From assembly GCA_028277445.1 (NCBI GenBank), contig JANQGG010000054.1:62001-126000 (forward strand): a DNA stretch of 64,000 bases. The letters run 5' to 3'. Positions 37,620-45,912 of this stretch are shown in pieces. How positions within the stretch are numbered: position 1 is the stretch's first letter; every line of letters starts with the position of its first letter. The translations under genes were made by a program, and so were the position numbers. The notes beneath the pieces were generated by a model. That model saw only the letters and a program-made list of their open reading frames with translations, was not told the DNA's origin and ran no database searches. The stretch comes from Chloroherpetonaceae bacterium. GTDB lineage: Bacteria > Bacteroidota > Chlorobiia > Chlorobiales > Chloroherpetonaceae.

Positions 37620-37886
37620 GTGGCCAAGCGAAAAGTTAAAGAAACCGGGTTAACCTTAGAAGAATTGATATCGCGATTGGAAGAAATTTCGGCTCAAATT
37701 CAGGACAATCAAGTGGGTTTAGAGGAGTCCATGGTGATTTATGAGGAAGGAAAACGTATTGCCGAAGAATGTAAAAAACGACTGTTGAGCGCTCAAAAGA
37801 AACTCGAAGTTATCAAACCAAAATCAACACCCCCTTCCGATGATTCCCCACAGCAAGATTTGGAAGGCGACACCTTATTTGCCTAA
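37620..37886 (+). CDS. xseB: Exodeoxyribonuclease VII small subunit
   Basis: This 88-residue protein has the XseB helical hairpin (LTLEELISRLEEISAQIQ, then GLEESMVIYEEGKRIAEEC, about 10-60) and a disordered acidic tail. XseB associates with XseA to degrade single-stranded DNA. The start is GTG at 37620. No xseA gene is in the window. It is divergent from obgE (135-bp gap) and closed by a terminator at 37893. Confidence 0.92.
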   Translation: MAKRKVKETGLTLEELISRLEEISAQIQDNQVGLEESMVIYEEGKRIAEECKKRLLSAQKKLEVIKPKSTPPSDDSPQQDLEGDTLFA

Positions 37887-37892
37887 ATAAAA

Positions 37893-37919
37893 AAAGCCGC
37901 ATTGTAGCGGCTTTCTTTT
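37893..37919 (+). terminator. Terminator after xseB
   Basis: AAAGCCGC and GCGGCTTT form an eight-bp stem around ATTGTA, followed by CTTTT. It is symmetric enough to serve the opposite-strand gene ending at 37938 as well, since an A-run precedes the stem. Confidence 0.85.
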
Positions 37920-37937
37920 ACCAAAATCTTGCTGTGT

Positions 37938-38693
37938 TTAATATTTATCAACGATAGCAGCAGTTTGAACGAGCTGATCAATTTTCTTACTGCTTAATAC
38001 TTTTTGATAGTTTGAAAGGAAGTATTGCTCAAGTTTCTGCCCGATTTTATTACCCAATGAATCTTTTGGGCTCAATGTAAAGATCATACCACTGCTTAAG
38101 CGAGCTTTAACGCGGTCGTAAATGATGTTGCGAAGAAGCGCTTCAACCAACCCGTTGGCATTCGCTTCATTGACTAAAATTTGCTCCAGATCTACGCCAA
38201 AATCCGGTTTTTGAGATTTAAGGTTTTTCAATGGCGCTTTGTTTTTGCTTGTCCATTGAAGGTCGAAGATTTGTTTTTCAACCGAAGGACTTAATCTGCC
38301 ATCAAATGTACCCGATGCGGCGGAAAATTGTTTGATGTTAAACGCCATACCTTGAGAAAGATCAATAGCATTAGCCATCACTTCGTTTTTGTTGGAAACA
38401 ATAACGCCATTAATAATGGATTGAACAGAATCAGGGCTGTACTCTAATTTGGCATAATTTTTTTCAAACTCAATAATTTGAGTTTTTACACGCTGCAAGT
38501 AAATGCCAAAAAGAGTGGCTTCAGCGCCTTTTGTACGAATGTCAGCGTTAAACGCATCCAGATTTGTGATTTCACCTTTGTAAGTAATCGGTTTTTTGGA
38601 TTGAGCCAATACGTTAGCATTTAAGGAAACTAAACCCATAATTACTAAGCATAGAGTAGCGACAATTTTATTCACAGTTTTAGAGAGTCTCAT
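37938..38693 (-). CDS. Secreted protein of unknown function
   Basis: The 251-residue protein has a signal peptide (about 1-31, ending VLAQS) and no cysteine for lipidation near the cleavage site. The mature part is mostly helical, has no recognised catalytic motif and ends in a Lys-rich helix. It lies alone between convergent xseB and gatB (193-bp gap). I do not recognise a family; a periplasmic structural or chaperone-like role is only a guess. Confidence 0.75.
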   Translation of the reverse strand: MRLSKTVNKIVATLCLVIMGLVSLNANVLAQSKKPITYKGEITNLDAFNADIRTKGAEATLFGIYLQRVKTQIIEFEKNYAKLEYSPDSVQSIINGVIVSNKNEVMANAIDLSQGMAFNIKQFSAASGTFDGRLSPSVEKQIFDLQWTSKNKAPLKNLKSQKPDFGVDLEQILVNEANANGLVEALLRNIIYDRVKARLSSGMIFTLSPKDSLGNKIGQKLEQYFLSNYQKVLSSKKIDQLVQTAAIVDKY

Positions 38694-38886
38694 GATGTTT
38701 GGCTAGGTTTTTGTTAAAAAAAACGTTGTAAATAATTCCTATTAATACAATCACGCTGAATCTGAAGCTTGGATCATTGAATGATTGCCTAATTGTTTAG
38801 ATATAATTTGTTGGAAGTTATAAATTCCATTTGAATTGAAAAAAACTTTTGTGTTAAGCTAATCACTTTTTAATAAGATTTAATTA

Positions 38887-40314
38887 CTAGGCCTCCAGTT
38901 TTGCTTTTAAAATGTCATTAACAATTTTCGGGTTGGCTTTTCCTTTCATTTGTTTCATGGTTTGGCCGACGAAAAATCCAAATACATTGGTTTTCCCGGA
39001 TTTATACTTTTCAACTTGAGCGCTGCTCTGCGCCAGTATCTCATCAACAACTTGTTCAATCGCTGAAGTATCGGATACTTGGGCAAGGCCTTCTTTTTCA
39101 ACAATTGACTCCGGTGAATCTTCTGAATCGAGCATTTTTTCAAACACGCTTTTACCCATCGAGTTGCTGATGGCGCCCTTTCCAATTAAGTTCAGCAAAG
39201 CGCCCAAACGCTCCGGTTGAATGCTAAACTCATCAATATCAATAATTTTCTCTTTGAGGGTTCGTAATACTTCACCCATGACCCAGTTGGAAGCTACTTT
39301 GGAATCGTTTGAGATTTTAACGGTCTCTTCAAAATAATCCGCGATTTCTCGCTCAACCGTTAAAACGCCAGCATCGTACTCTGGAATTTGATACTCTTGA
39401 ATGAAACGTGTTTTTCGAGCTTCGGGAAATTCCGGCAAACGCTCCTGAATTCGTTGTTGCTGTTCTTTGGAAACCGTAATCGGCACTAAATCCGGCTCAG
39501 GGAAATAGCGATAATCATGTGCAAATTCTTTAGAGCGCATCGATCGGGTTTCTAATTTATCCGCATCCCACAGTCGGGTTTCCTGAACCACCTCACCACC
39601 AGATTTTAAGATGTCTTGCTGGCGATAAGCTTCAAACTCGATGGCTTTTTCAACACTTTTGAACGAATTCATATTTTTAACTTCGGTTCGCGTACCATAC
39701 TTCTCTGCGCCAAATTCCCGAAGCGAAATATTGGCATCGCAACGTAGGCTACCTTCTTCCATATTTCCATCGGAAATCCCTAAGTATTTAATGATTTGTC
39801 GTAATTTTTGAAGGTACTGCGACGCTTCTTTCGGACTGCGGATATCAGGATAGGAGACAATTTCAAGCAAAGGCACGCCGCACCGGTTGGCATCCATGTA
39901 GGTATCTTCACCGATATCATGAATGGACTTACCGGCATCCTCTTCAATATGGATCCGAATTAAGCGAGCCTGTTTGGGTGTATCACCGACAAAAAAATCA
40001 ACGTGGCCTTCGCTGCAAATCGGTTCTTCAAATTGAGATATCTGATACCCTTTAGGTAAATCCGGATAAAAGTAATTTTTTCTGGCCATGATTGAGTGAG
40101 GCGCAATCTGGCAATGCGTAGCCAAGCCTAATTTTATAGCAGATTCCAAAACTTGTTGATTCAGGGTCGGCAGCGTTCCGGGCATACCCAAACAAACCGG
40201 GCAAACATTGGTATTTGAAGGCAGCCCGAATTCCGTAGAACATCCACAAAACGCTTTGGTTTTGGTATTGAGCTGGCAGTGAACTTCAAGTCCAATGACG
40301 ATTTCGTAATCCAT
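38887..40314 (-). CDS. gatB: Asp/Glu-tRNA amidotransferase subunit B
   Basis: GatB binds mischarged Glu-tRNA-Gln or Asp-tRNA-Asn and activates the carboxylate for transamidation with GatA and GatC. The 475-residue length is normal. Signatures: [51 protein letters not shown] and a C-terminal YqeY-like helical domain ending [16 protein letters not shown]. GatA and GatC are not in this window. A 220-bp gap separates it from the first toxin-antitoxin module. Confidence 0.96.
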   Translation of the reverse strand: MDYEIVIGLEVHCQLNTKTKAFCGCSTEFGLPSNTNVCPVCLGMPGTLPTLNQQVLESAIKLGLATHCQIAPHSIMARKNYFYPDLPKGYQISQFEEPICSEGHVDFFVGDTPKQARLIRIHIEEDAGKSIHDIGEDTYMDANRCGVPLLEIVSYPDIRSPKEASQYLQKLRQIIKYLGISDGNMEEGSLRCDANISLREFGAEKYGTRTEVKNMNSFKSVEKAIEFEAYRQQDILKSGGEVVQETRLWDADKLETRSMRSKEFAHDYRYFPEPDLVPITVSKEQQQRIQERLPEFPEARKTRFIQEYQIPEYDAGVLTVEREIADYFEETVKISNDSKVASNWVMGEVLRTLKEKIIDIDEFSIQPERLGALLNLIGKGAISNSMGKSVFEKMLDSEDSPESIVEKEGLAQVSDTSAIEQVVDEILAQSSAQVEKYKSGKTNVFGFFVGQTMKQMKGKANPKIVNDILKAKLEA

Positions 40315-40535
40315 GACAATACTTTCAGGTTCTCAGGTTAAAACAACATTCAGAAGTTGAATAATATAAAAAACTTCAACAGCTTTTCAGATAGATTTTG
40401 AGCAAAACAACAATCCCGATGTTGAAGAGTAAAAAGGTGGTTTAATCTGTAGAAGTCTTACATTGGAACCAGATAAAAAAACGTGATGCAAATAAAACGC
40501 CAACCTTTGCAAGATGAAATGAAATTTTGGGAGTA

Positions 40536-40853
40536 TTATTCAATCTCTTTCATTTTCTCAGGATTTTGGCGGCAATCAAATACATTTGCAATATCGATCC
40601 TTTGATCTGCTTTATTAATCCAGTATATAATTTTGTACTTTTTAAATACAAGATACCTAAATTCTTGAGTCCGATTTTTAAGCAAAGGCTCTTTTTTTCC
40701 GATAAATGGATTCTCTTTTAATGCAGCAGTTTGTTCAACAATCCCCTGAACTAACTTTTTTGCAATCCTTGCACCAGCTTCTTTTTTATAGAAATTGTAA
40801 ATAGCAACAAGTTTATTTTCAGCAAACTTTGTCCAATATATTGCTAATCCCAC
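40536..40853 (-). CDS. RelE/ParE-type toxin
   Basis: This 105-residue basic protein has the ParE/RelE fold: YWTKFAENKLVAIYNFYKKE, ENPFIGKKE and FRYLVFKKYKIIYWINKADQ, followed by the typical VFDCRQNPEKM. Members inhibit gyrase (ParE) or cleave ribosome-bound mRNA (RelE); the ParE branch looks closer. The start is GTG at 40853, ten bases inside the upstream antitoxin gene, so the two are translationally coupled. Confidence 0.88.
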   Translation of the reverse strand: MGLAIYWTKFAENKLVAIYNFYKKEAGARIAKKLVQGIVEQTAALKENPFIGKKEPLLKNRTQEFRYLVFKKYKIIYWINKADQRIDIANVFDCRQNPEKMKEIE

Positions 40854-41086
40854 AGTCTTATTTTTTCCAGGAGTTCATTTACCGAAATGACGTCGCCTTT
40901 TTTAGAATCCTCCAGCGCTTGATCAATTTCCCGGTTAAATTGATCCAAAGTAAGCGGTTCTTTACGTTTCTGATAATACTCTCTTTGCTTTTCTTTCAAT
41001 AAATTTTCAAAAAGTAGAATGATTTCTTCATTTTCCAACCTGAGAAACTCCTGAATAAACGCAATTTTTCTGGTTTGAATATCCAT
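40844..41086 (-). CDS. Antitoxin of the ParE-type module
   Basis: The small helical protein (80 residues from ATG 41086; TTG 41092 would add two) is charged: an N-terminal helix MDIQTRKIAFIQEFLRLENE, then KEPLTLDQFNREIDQALEDSKKG. This C-terminal pattern is that of ParE-partner antitoxins of Bacteroidetes and Chlorobi. No classical DNA-binding motif is evident. It overlaps the toxin gene by ten bases; an inverted repeat upstream (41133-41156) may be its operator. Confidence 0.82.
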   Translation of the reverse strand: MDIQTRKIAFIQEFLRLENEEIILLFENLLKEKQREYYQKRKEPLTLDQFNREIDQALEDSKKGDVISVNELLEKIRLWD

Positions 41087-41132
41087 GTGCAAAAGAGTTA
41101 GAATTTTCTAAGCATCAAACGTTATTCGTAAT

Positions 41133-41156
41133 ATAACATATTCCAAAGCATGTTAT
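41133..41156. promoter_or_regulatory. Inverted repeat upstream of the ParE module (possible operator)
   Basis: ATAACAT and ATGTTAT are perfect seven-bp arms around ten bases, 47 bp before the antitoxin ATG. Nearby partial copies of GTTAT/ATAAC make an autoregulatory operator plausible. Confidence 0.4.
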
Positions 41157-41222
41157 GTTCATAACAGCTATACCCGTTTTTATGAAATAACAATTTTCAA
41201 GTCTGCGCAATTGGCTTATCGG

Positions 41223-41259
41223 TGCAAATCCGTGATTCAGACAAAAAAGGCTGCCTTTT
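41223..41259. repeat. Direct repeat, left copy, flanking the second toxin-antitoxin module
   Basis: This 37-bp segment (TGCAAATCCGTGATTCAGAC followed by an A-run and GGCTGCCTTTT) recurs at 41959-41996 with about four differences. It is the outer edge of the region containing the second toxin-antitoxin module. The rest of the 41087-41419 gene-free stretch holds only this repeat and the inverted repeat at 41133. Confidence 0.8.
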
Positions 41260-41419
41260 TCAAGATGCCCTTTTTTAGATGTATTGTCGAAATAAATACA
41301 AAGAGTTATTGAAGTTTTTTTTGTAGTTTTATTTTTCTAAAAAAAATTAGAAAATATCTAAACAGAGCATTTTAGGTATTTTCATTGTTTTAAAAATATT
41401 TAATTAAGACTCGTGAAGT

Positions 41420-41632
41420 ATGAAGGTTATTTTGGACATTAAAGAAAGCAGGGTTCCTTTTTTTATGGAACTTATCAAAAGCTTGGACTTCGTTCATGTT
41501 ATTAAAGAAACCAGTTCAAAAGAAAAAAGTGAGGCCATTGAGAGCTTAACTGAAGCATTTAACGATGTGAAACTCTATGAACAGGGAAAAAAAGAATTAA
41601 AGTCAGCAAAAGATTTGCTTAATGAGCTTTAA
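41420..41632 (+). CDS. Antitoxin of the second RelE-type module
   Basis: This 70-residue small protein (MKVILDIKESRVPFFMELIK, ending in GKKELKSAKDLLNEL) has the N-terminal beta-strand and helix and the C-terminal charged helix of small Bacteroidetes/Chlorobi antitoxins that accompany RelE-like toxins. No DNA-binding motif was recognised. It overlaps the next gene by 11 bp and is transcribed away from the first module. Confidence 0.82.
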   Translation: MKVILDIKESRVPFFMELIKSLDFVHVIKETSSKEKSEAIESLTEAFNDVKLYEQGKKELKSAKDLLNEL

Positions 41633-41954
41633 AGTTATTTCAACTGTTCCTTTTGAACGCAAACTCAAAAAGCTTTCAAAAAGATACCCATCCCTCAAAC
41701 AAGACCTTTTACCCATCCTTGAAGAATTATCAGAAAATCCAACAATGGGGGATTCACTTGGAAAGTCGTGTTATAAAATTCGTGTTCTTATTACATCAAA
41801 AGGTAAAGGAAAATCAGGTAGGGCAAGATTGATTACTTATGTCAGGATTGCAAAGGAAACTGTTTTTCTTCTTGAATTGTATGATAAATCAGAAAAAGCC
41901 TCAATTTCTGATCAGGAACTCAAACTACTTATTGAAATTCTGGCTGAAGATTAA
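41622..41954 (+). CDS. RelE-type toxin, second module
   Basis: This 110-residue basic protein has the RelE-family layout: STVPFERKLKKLSKRYPSLK, ENPTMGDSLGKSCYKIRVLI, and the strand ARLITYVRIAKETVFLLELYDK. Toxins of this type usually cleave mRNA on the ribosome. It starts 11 bases inside its antitoxin gene and ends five bases before the right copy of the direct repeat, which overlaps the clpB terminator. Confidence 0.85.
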   Translation: MSFKVISTVPFERKLKKLSKRYPSLKQDLLPILEELSENPTMGDSLGKSCYKIRVLITSKGKGKSGRARLITYVRIAKETVFLLELYDKSEKASISDQELKLLIEILAED

Positions 41955-41958
41955 ATAC

Positions 41959-41996
41959 TGCAAATCCACGATTCAGACAAAAAAAGGCCGCCTTTT
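41959..41996. repeat. Direct repeat, right copy, at the 3' end of clpB
   Basis: This 38-bp partner of 41223-41259 (TGCAAATCCACGATTCAGAC, A-run, GGCCGCCTTTT) lies between the RelE-type toxin gene and clpB. Its right part belongs to the clpB terminator, so the sequence appears native here and duplicated at the left. Confidence 0.8.
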
Positions 41997-42006
41997 ATGG
42001 CAGCCT
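41975..42006 (-). terminator. Terminator of clpB (minus strand)
   Basis: Read on the minus strand AGGCTGCC pairs with GGCGGCCT around ATAAAA (eight pairs with one G-U) and is followed by seven T residues. Confidence 0.8.
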
Positions 42007-42032
42007 CGCATAATTCTTTAACTTTTTAATTC

Positions 42033-43358
42033 CTACGATTTCGAAGCCTCCAGCTCTCGCCGGAGCGCTTCACGTTCGATTTCCAAACGCCGAATCTCAC
42101 GATTGATTTTATCAAGGTCTTCCGGAACGCTATCTATTTCAATACGCAAACGGGATGAGGCTTCATCAATTAAATCAATGGCTTTATCCGGTAAGAACCG
42201 ATCGGAAATATATCGGTTCGAAAGCTCAGCAGCCGCCACAATCGCTGAATCGGTAATACGAACGCCATGATGGATTTCGTATTTTTCTTTCAACCCCCTG
42301 AGAATGGAAATGGTGTTTTCAACACTGGGTTGATCAACCATCACAGTTTGAAAGCGTCGTTCAAGGGCTTTGTCTTTTTCAATGTGCTTGCGGTATTCAT
42401 CCAAAGTTGTAGCGCCGATGCATCGCAATTCGCCTCTTGCAAGCGCGGGTTTTAAAATATTGGCTGCATCCATACCGCCTTCAACGCTTCCTGCGCCCAC
42501 TAGTAAATGAATCTCATCAATAAACAAGATGTACTCGCCATCAGATTGTTGAACTTCATTAACGACAGCTTTTAAGCGTTCTTCAAACTCTCCCCTGAAT
42601 TTTGTGCCGGCAACCAATTGAGCAATATCCAATGCCGATATCTTTTTTGTTTTCAGGTTTTCGGGCACATCACCTGAGACGATTCGCTGGGCGATGCCTT
42701 CAACAATGGCTGTCTTACCAACGCCAGGTTCACCAATCAAGACCGGATTGTTTTTCGTTCGGCGACTTAAAATTTGAAGTACCCGGCGAACTTCTTCATC
42801 GCGGCCGATCACCGGATCGAGCTTTCCGCTACGGGCCAGTTCGTTGAGATCACGGGAGTATTTTTTCAGGGCGTTGTAAGTATCTTCGGCGTTTTGATTG
42901 GTAATGCGCTGCGAGCCTCGGATGCCGCTTAAGGCCTTCAAAATTGAATCTTTGGTTATGCCGGCATCTTTTAATATGGAAGCGACGCCAGATTGCGATT
43001 CGGCCATTCCAATAAACAAATGTTCGGAACTGATATACTCGTCTTTGAGTGTATCGGCAACTTGAGAAGAGAGATCAAAAATTTTAGCCAGGTTTTGAGA
43101 GATATACGGCGCACTGGCTGAAGCGCCGGTAACCTTAGGAAATCGTTCAACTTCCTTTTCGGCAACGGTTGCAAGAAACTCAGTTTGAGCGCCAAGTTTT
43201 TCACACAATTGATAAACAATGCTTTTTTTATCGTTTAAAAACGAAAGCAACAAATGCTCGGGTTCAACCTGCTGATGATGGTTGGATGAAGCAAGTTCAG
43301 CTGCTGCCTGAAGGCTTTCTTGTGCGCGTAATGTAAATTTATTCGGATCGAATTGCAT
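42033..43358 (-). CDS. clpB: Half-length ClpB: N domain and first AAA module only
   Basis: ClpB disaggregates proteins with DnaK. This product has only 441 residues (full ClpB is about 860): the Clp N-domain repeats (1-145), NBD1 (about 160-400) with Walker [14 protein letters not shown] and Walker [12 protein letters not shown], and the first residues of the middle coiled coil ([19 protein letters not shown]), then a stop. The sequence after the stop shows no second AAA module in any frame, and a terminator follows, so this is a real end and not a local frameshift. From memory, green sulfur bacteria carry ClpB as two half-length genes; a partner with NBD2 would then be elsewhere. Confidence 0.88.
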   Translation of the reverse strand: MQFDPNKFTLRAQESLQAAAELASSNHHQQVEPEHLLLSFLNDKKSIVYQLCEKLGAQTEFLATVAEKEVERFPKVTGASASAPYISQNLAKIFDLSSQVADTLKDEYISSEHLFIGMAESQSGVASILKDAGITKDSILKALSGIRGSQRITNQNAEDTYNALKKYSRDLNELARSGKLDPVIGRDEEVRRVLQILSRRTKNNPVLIGEPGVGKTAIVEGIAQRIVSGDVPENLKTKKISALDIAQLVAGTKFRGEFEERLKAVVNEVQQSDGEYILFIDEIHLLVGAGSVEGGMDAANILKPALARGELRCIGATTLDEYRKHIEKDKALERRFQTVMVDQPSVENTISILRGLKEKYEIHHGVRITDSAIVAAAELSNRYISDRFLPDKAIDLIDEASSRLRIEIDSVPEDLDKINREIRRLEIEREALRRELEASKS

Positions 43359-43447
43359 CGTAATGTTCGCTTAATGTTTAATGTAACGTGTTTAAAAACA
43401 GATATATCTTACGGCATAGGCGTAAAAAAAGTTAAAAGGAGCCCCAT

Positions 43448-43474
43448 AAAAAAAGGGCTCATGAACCGAGCCCT
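43448..43474 (-). terminator. Terminator of the class V aminotransferase gene
   Basis: AGGGCTC and GAGCCCT form a perfect seven-bp stem around seven bases, with seven T residues on the minus-strand side. The stem lies 31 bp past the gene's stop codon. Confidence 0.85.
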
Positions 43475-43504
43475 AGTTTTTAATCATCAAAGTGGTATGA
43501 AGAT

Positions 43505-44641
43505 TCAGGATTGTAAGAATGCTTTTTGAACGGCGGCAACGCCAACGCCCGGTTCAAAATCAAACCCGATTTTCTTGAGCGTGAACTCCAATGCCCCAAT
43601 CACAAGCAGCATATCAAGTTCATCATAGAATCCCAGATGCGAAATTCTGAAAATTTTACCTTTATACTCTTCCTGACCGGCTGCAACGGTAATGCCATTT
43701 TCAAACTTTAAGACCTTATTGAAGCTGCTCCAATCCACACCTTCGGGCAGCCAAACTGGCGTAACGGCGTAGGATGGCGAATTGCTAAACAGTTTCATAC
43801 CCAACGCATCACAGCCTTGGCGGCAAGCCGAAGCCAAACGTTCATGACGCTGCCAAACCTGTTCGATGCCTTCGTTTTTTATCATTTCCAAAGATTCATC
43901 AAGGCCGATAACCAAAGAAACCGCAGGCGTAAATGGCGTATCGTCTTTGGCATGGGATTTTAGCGCTTTTTTCAGGCTGAAATAAAAATTTGGCGTTGTT
44001 GAAGCTTCAATCGCTTTAATCGCGCGTTCCGAGAGCGCAATTAAAGCCAGTCCGGGAGGCATCATCAGTCCTTTTTGAGAACCGGTAATGCAAGCATCCA
44101 ATCCCCATTCATCGAATCGAACTTCATGGGCGCCAACAGCCGTAATGCCATCCACGCAAATCAAAGCATCGGAGTTTTCACGAATGAGGTTTGCAATGGT
44201 TTTGATATCGGTGGCCGTACCAGTTGAGGTTTCCGAATGGGTTAATAATACCCCTTTTGTATCCGGGTTTGCTTTTAAGGTGTCCAAGAGTTGATCGGGT
44301 TGAACGGCCGTTCCCCATTCTACTTTTATTTCTACACAATTTTGGGTATAAGTGTTGGCTAGCTGAGTCCAACGTTCGCCGAATTTACCGCCATTAACGC
44401 TAATCAGTTTATCGCCAGGGGAAAAAAGACTGCTGACTGTTGCTTCCATACCACCGGTGCCGGACGCCGACATGACAACAACCGGTTGCTCGGTTTGAAA
44501 CAAGTATTTCAAATTTTTATGAACACGAGCTAAAATTTCAACAAATTCAGGATTTCTATGGTGAATGATTGGTTCGGCCATGCGAAGCATGACATTTTCA
44601 GGAACAGGTGTTGGACCAGGCGTAAAAAGTCTTTTTTTCAT
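43505..44641 (-). CDS. Class V aminotransferase (alanine/serine-glyoxylate or phosphoserine type)
   Basis: From the ATG at 44641 the product has 378 residues and begins MKKRLFTPGPTPVPENVMLR, the standard opening of this family; a longer frame to 44728 would add 29 atypical residues. Other signatures are MSASGTGGMEATVSSL, VDGITAVGAHEVRFDEWG and the PLP-lysine segment TGSQKGLMMPPG. Such enzymes act on alanine, serine or glyoxylate. Substrate choice is not resolvable by eye. Confidence 0.9.
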   Translation of the reverse strand: MKKRLFTPGPTPVPENVMLRMAEPIIHHRNPEFVEILARVHKNLKYLFQTEQPVVVMSASGTGGMEATVSSLFSPGDKLISVNGGKFGERWTQLANTYTQNCVEIKVEWGTAVQPDQLLDTLKANPDTKGVLLTHSETSTGTATDIKTIANLIRENSDALICVDGITAVGAHEVRFDEWGLDACITGSQKGLMMPPGLALIALSERAIKAIEASTTPNFYFSLKKALKSHAKDDTPFTPAVSLVIGLDESLEMIKNEGIEQVWQRHERLASACRQGCDALGMKLFSNSPSYAVTPVWLPEGVDWSSFNKVLKFENGITVAAGQEEYKGKIFRISHLGFYDELDMLLVIGALEFTLKKIGFDFEPGVGVAAVQKAFLQS

Positions 44642-45023
44642 GGTGAAAATGTTTAAGTGAGAAATAGTTTTTATAACATCAGCGCTAAAAGGCTGAAAAT
44701 TCATAGAAAACAAAAAAAGTGAGTACAAGGTAAAAAGAAAAGGAATTTTTTTAAAGGCTTGATGGGCACAATATGCAAACCTTGTGTTTTGCTAATAGAA
44801 ATGAGATGAGACATGGTATAATTCGCGGGATGAAAAATTCAACCTTTTCAAACATCCATACACAAAAATTGAATTCATTGTCAATCCAGCAATAACATAT
44901 GCAAACAACCCCATGATGAAAGTATTAAGAAAAGAAAGAATTGGGACTGAAAATTATTATGTAAATAAAAACTACATTGCTGTAACAATGAATATCAGTA
45001 TGATTATTTTTTAACATACTCTA
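44642..45023. other. Gene-free stretch with only a minute ORF
   Basis: About 380 bp without a supportable gene, AT-rich. It holds an isolated TATAAT near 44815 without a convincing -35 box, and a 33-codon ORF (44911-45014, MMKVLRKERIG...) whose codons and neighbours give no support for expression. The cassette-like palindrome begins at 45024. Confidence 0.5.
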
Positions 45024-45096
45024 GCGTTTAGCTTTGGCTCAAGTTTGGCGTGTTTTGAAAGTAAAGCGCTCCAAAATCTGCCATTAGTACATACGC
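45024..45096. repeat. Imperfect palindromic element upstream of the acetyltransferase
   Basis: Outer arms GCGT (45024-45027) and ACGC (45093-45096) enclose GGC-GTG-TTTTG (45047-45057) and CAAAA-TCT-GCC (45072-45082), which pair with a symmetric three-base internal loop around a 14-base apical loop. The layout is reminiscent of folded recombination sites of gene cassettes, and I recall similar GCTTTGGC/AAAGCGCTCC-type repeats between genes in Bacteroidetes genomes. No integrase is in the window. Confidence 0.45.
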
Positions 45097-45123
45097 CTAT
45101 CTTCTACCACACATATAAAAATC

Positions 45124-45696
45124 ATGACTGAAAAGGAAAAAATGCTTAATGGTGATTTTTATAATTCAAGAGACCCTGAATTACTAAAATTGTATCACAG
45201 AGCAAGAAAACTGTTAAGGGAATACAATAATCTTGATTCAGAACTAACCAAAGAACGAGAACACATCTTATTGGAATTATTAGGAAGCAAAGGTTCTGGC
45301 GTTTGGATTGAAACTCCATTTTTCTGCGACTATGGGATAAATATTTCAATCGGACGAAATACATTTGTCAACACAAATTGTATGTTTCAAGACAACAACA
45401 AAATATCAATAGGTGAAAATGGGCTTATTGCGCCATACGTTCAAATCTACACTGCAACTCATCCACTAAAAGCGTCTGAACGGATTACAGAAAGTGGCGC
45501 CCGCGCCCGCTATATGACTGCCGCAAAACCTGTTGTAATTGGAGATAACGTATGGATTGGCGGAAATGCGATAATTTTTCCGGGAACGACAGTTGGAAAT
45601 AATGTGGTAATTGGGGCTGGAAGCGTTGTTACTAAAAGCATTCCGGATAACGTTGTTGCGTTTGGGAATCCGTGCGAAGTAAAAAAAGCAATATAA
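45124..45696 (+). CDS. Maltose/galactoside O-acetyltransferase-like enzyme (left-handed beta helix)
   Basis: The 190-residue protein has the Maa/LacA layout: an N-terminal helical MTEKEKMLNGDFYNSRDPEL segment and hexapeptide-repeat beta-helix rungs ending in NVWIGGNAIIFPGTTVGNNV. The catalytic His is in TATHPL. It acetylates sugars or related small molecules with acetyl-CoA. The gene stands alone between two unrelated minus-strand genes; its flanks hold the palindromic element upstream and the IR-rich 45701-45804 segment downstream, so it may be a mobile cassette. Confidence 0.92.
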   Translation: MTEKEKMLNGDFYNSRDPELLKLYHRARKLLREYNNLDSELTKEREHILLELLGSKGSGVWIETPFFCDYGINISIGRNTFVNTNCMFQDNNKISIGENGLIAPYVQIYTATHPLKASERITESGARARYMTAAKPVVIGDNVWIGGNAIIFPGTTVGNNVVIGAGSVVTKSIPDNVVAFGNPCEVKKAI

Positions 45697-45777
45697 AGGC
45701 GTGCGATAACATTTCTCAACGGTTGCACTAGGCATGTCCAGGGGCTCTACAGTAACCTTTTGGCGGAAAAAAATACA

Positions 45778-45804
45778 GGGATTCTTATCGGGAATAAGAA
45801 TCCC
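45778..45804. terminator. Perfect 11-bp hairpin downstream of the acetyltransferase
   Basis: GGGATTCTTAT and ATAAGAATCCC are exact inverted copies around CGGGA, followed by TTT on the plus strand and preceded by A-rich sequence (CAGGG) on the minus side. It could end the acetyltransferase transcript or mark a rearrangement. Confidence 0.55.
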
Positions 45805-45912
45805 TTTGACCAACCAAACACAGATGACGCAAACATCTATAAAGAACAACTTTCATGGTGTAAAGTTGCTCTTTATCTTTTAAGCTATGATTACTAAGGT
45901 ATTACCTTTTGA

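Noticed and set aside
38835-38875. CRP-type site before the exported-protein gene (TGTGTTAAGCTAATCAC)
   Set aside because: The half-sites are imperfect and the spacing does not match TGTGA-N6-TCACA.
41200-41245. tRNA 3' fragment in the direct repeat
   Set aside because: CGGTGCAAATCCG resembles a T arm, but there is no D or anticodon arm and no CCA-compatible acceptor, so no tRNA gene is supported.
41955-42032. Frameshifted second half of clpB
   Set aside because: No residues like the rest of the middle domain or NBD2 occur in any frame after the stop, and a terminator lies there.
44911-45014. 33-codon ORF starting MMKVLRKERIG
   Set aside because: Too short, no ribosome-binding site, no recognisable family; composition is that of the AT-rich intergenic region.
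45697-45735. Integron attC site after the acetyltransferase
   Set aside because: The candidate ends CGATAAC and GTTGCAC do not match RYYYAAC and GTTRRRY. Only a structural resemblance remains, reported as a speculative finding.
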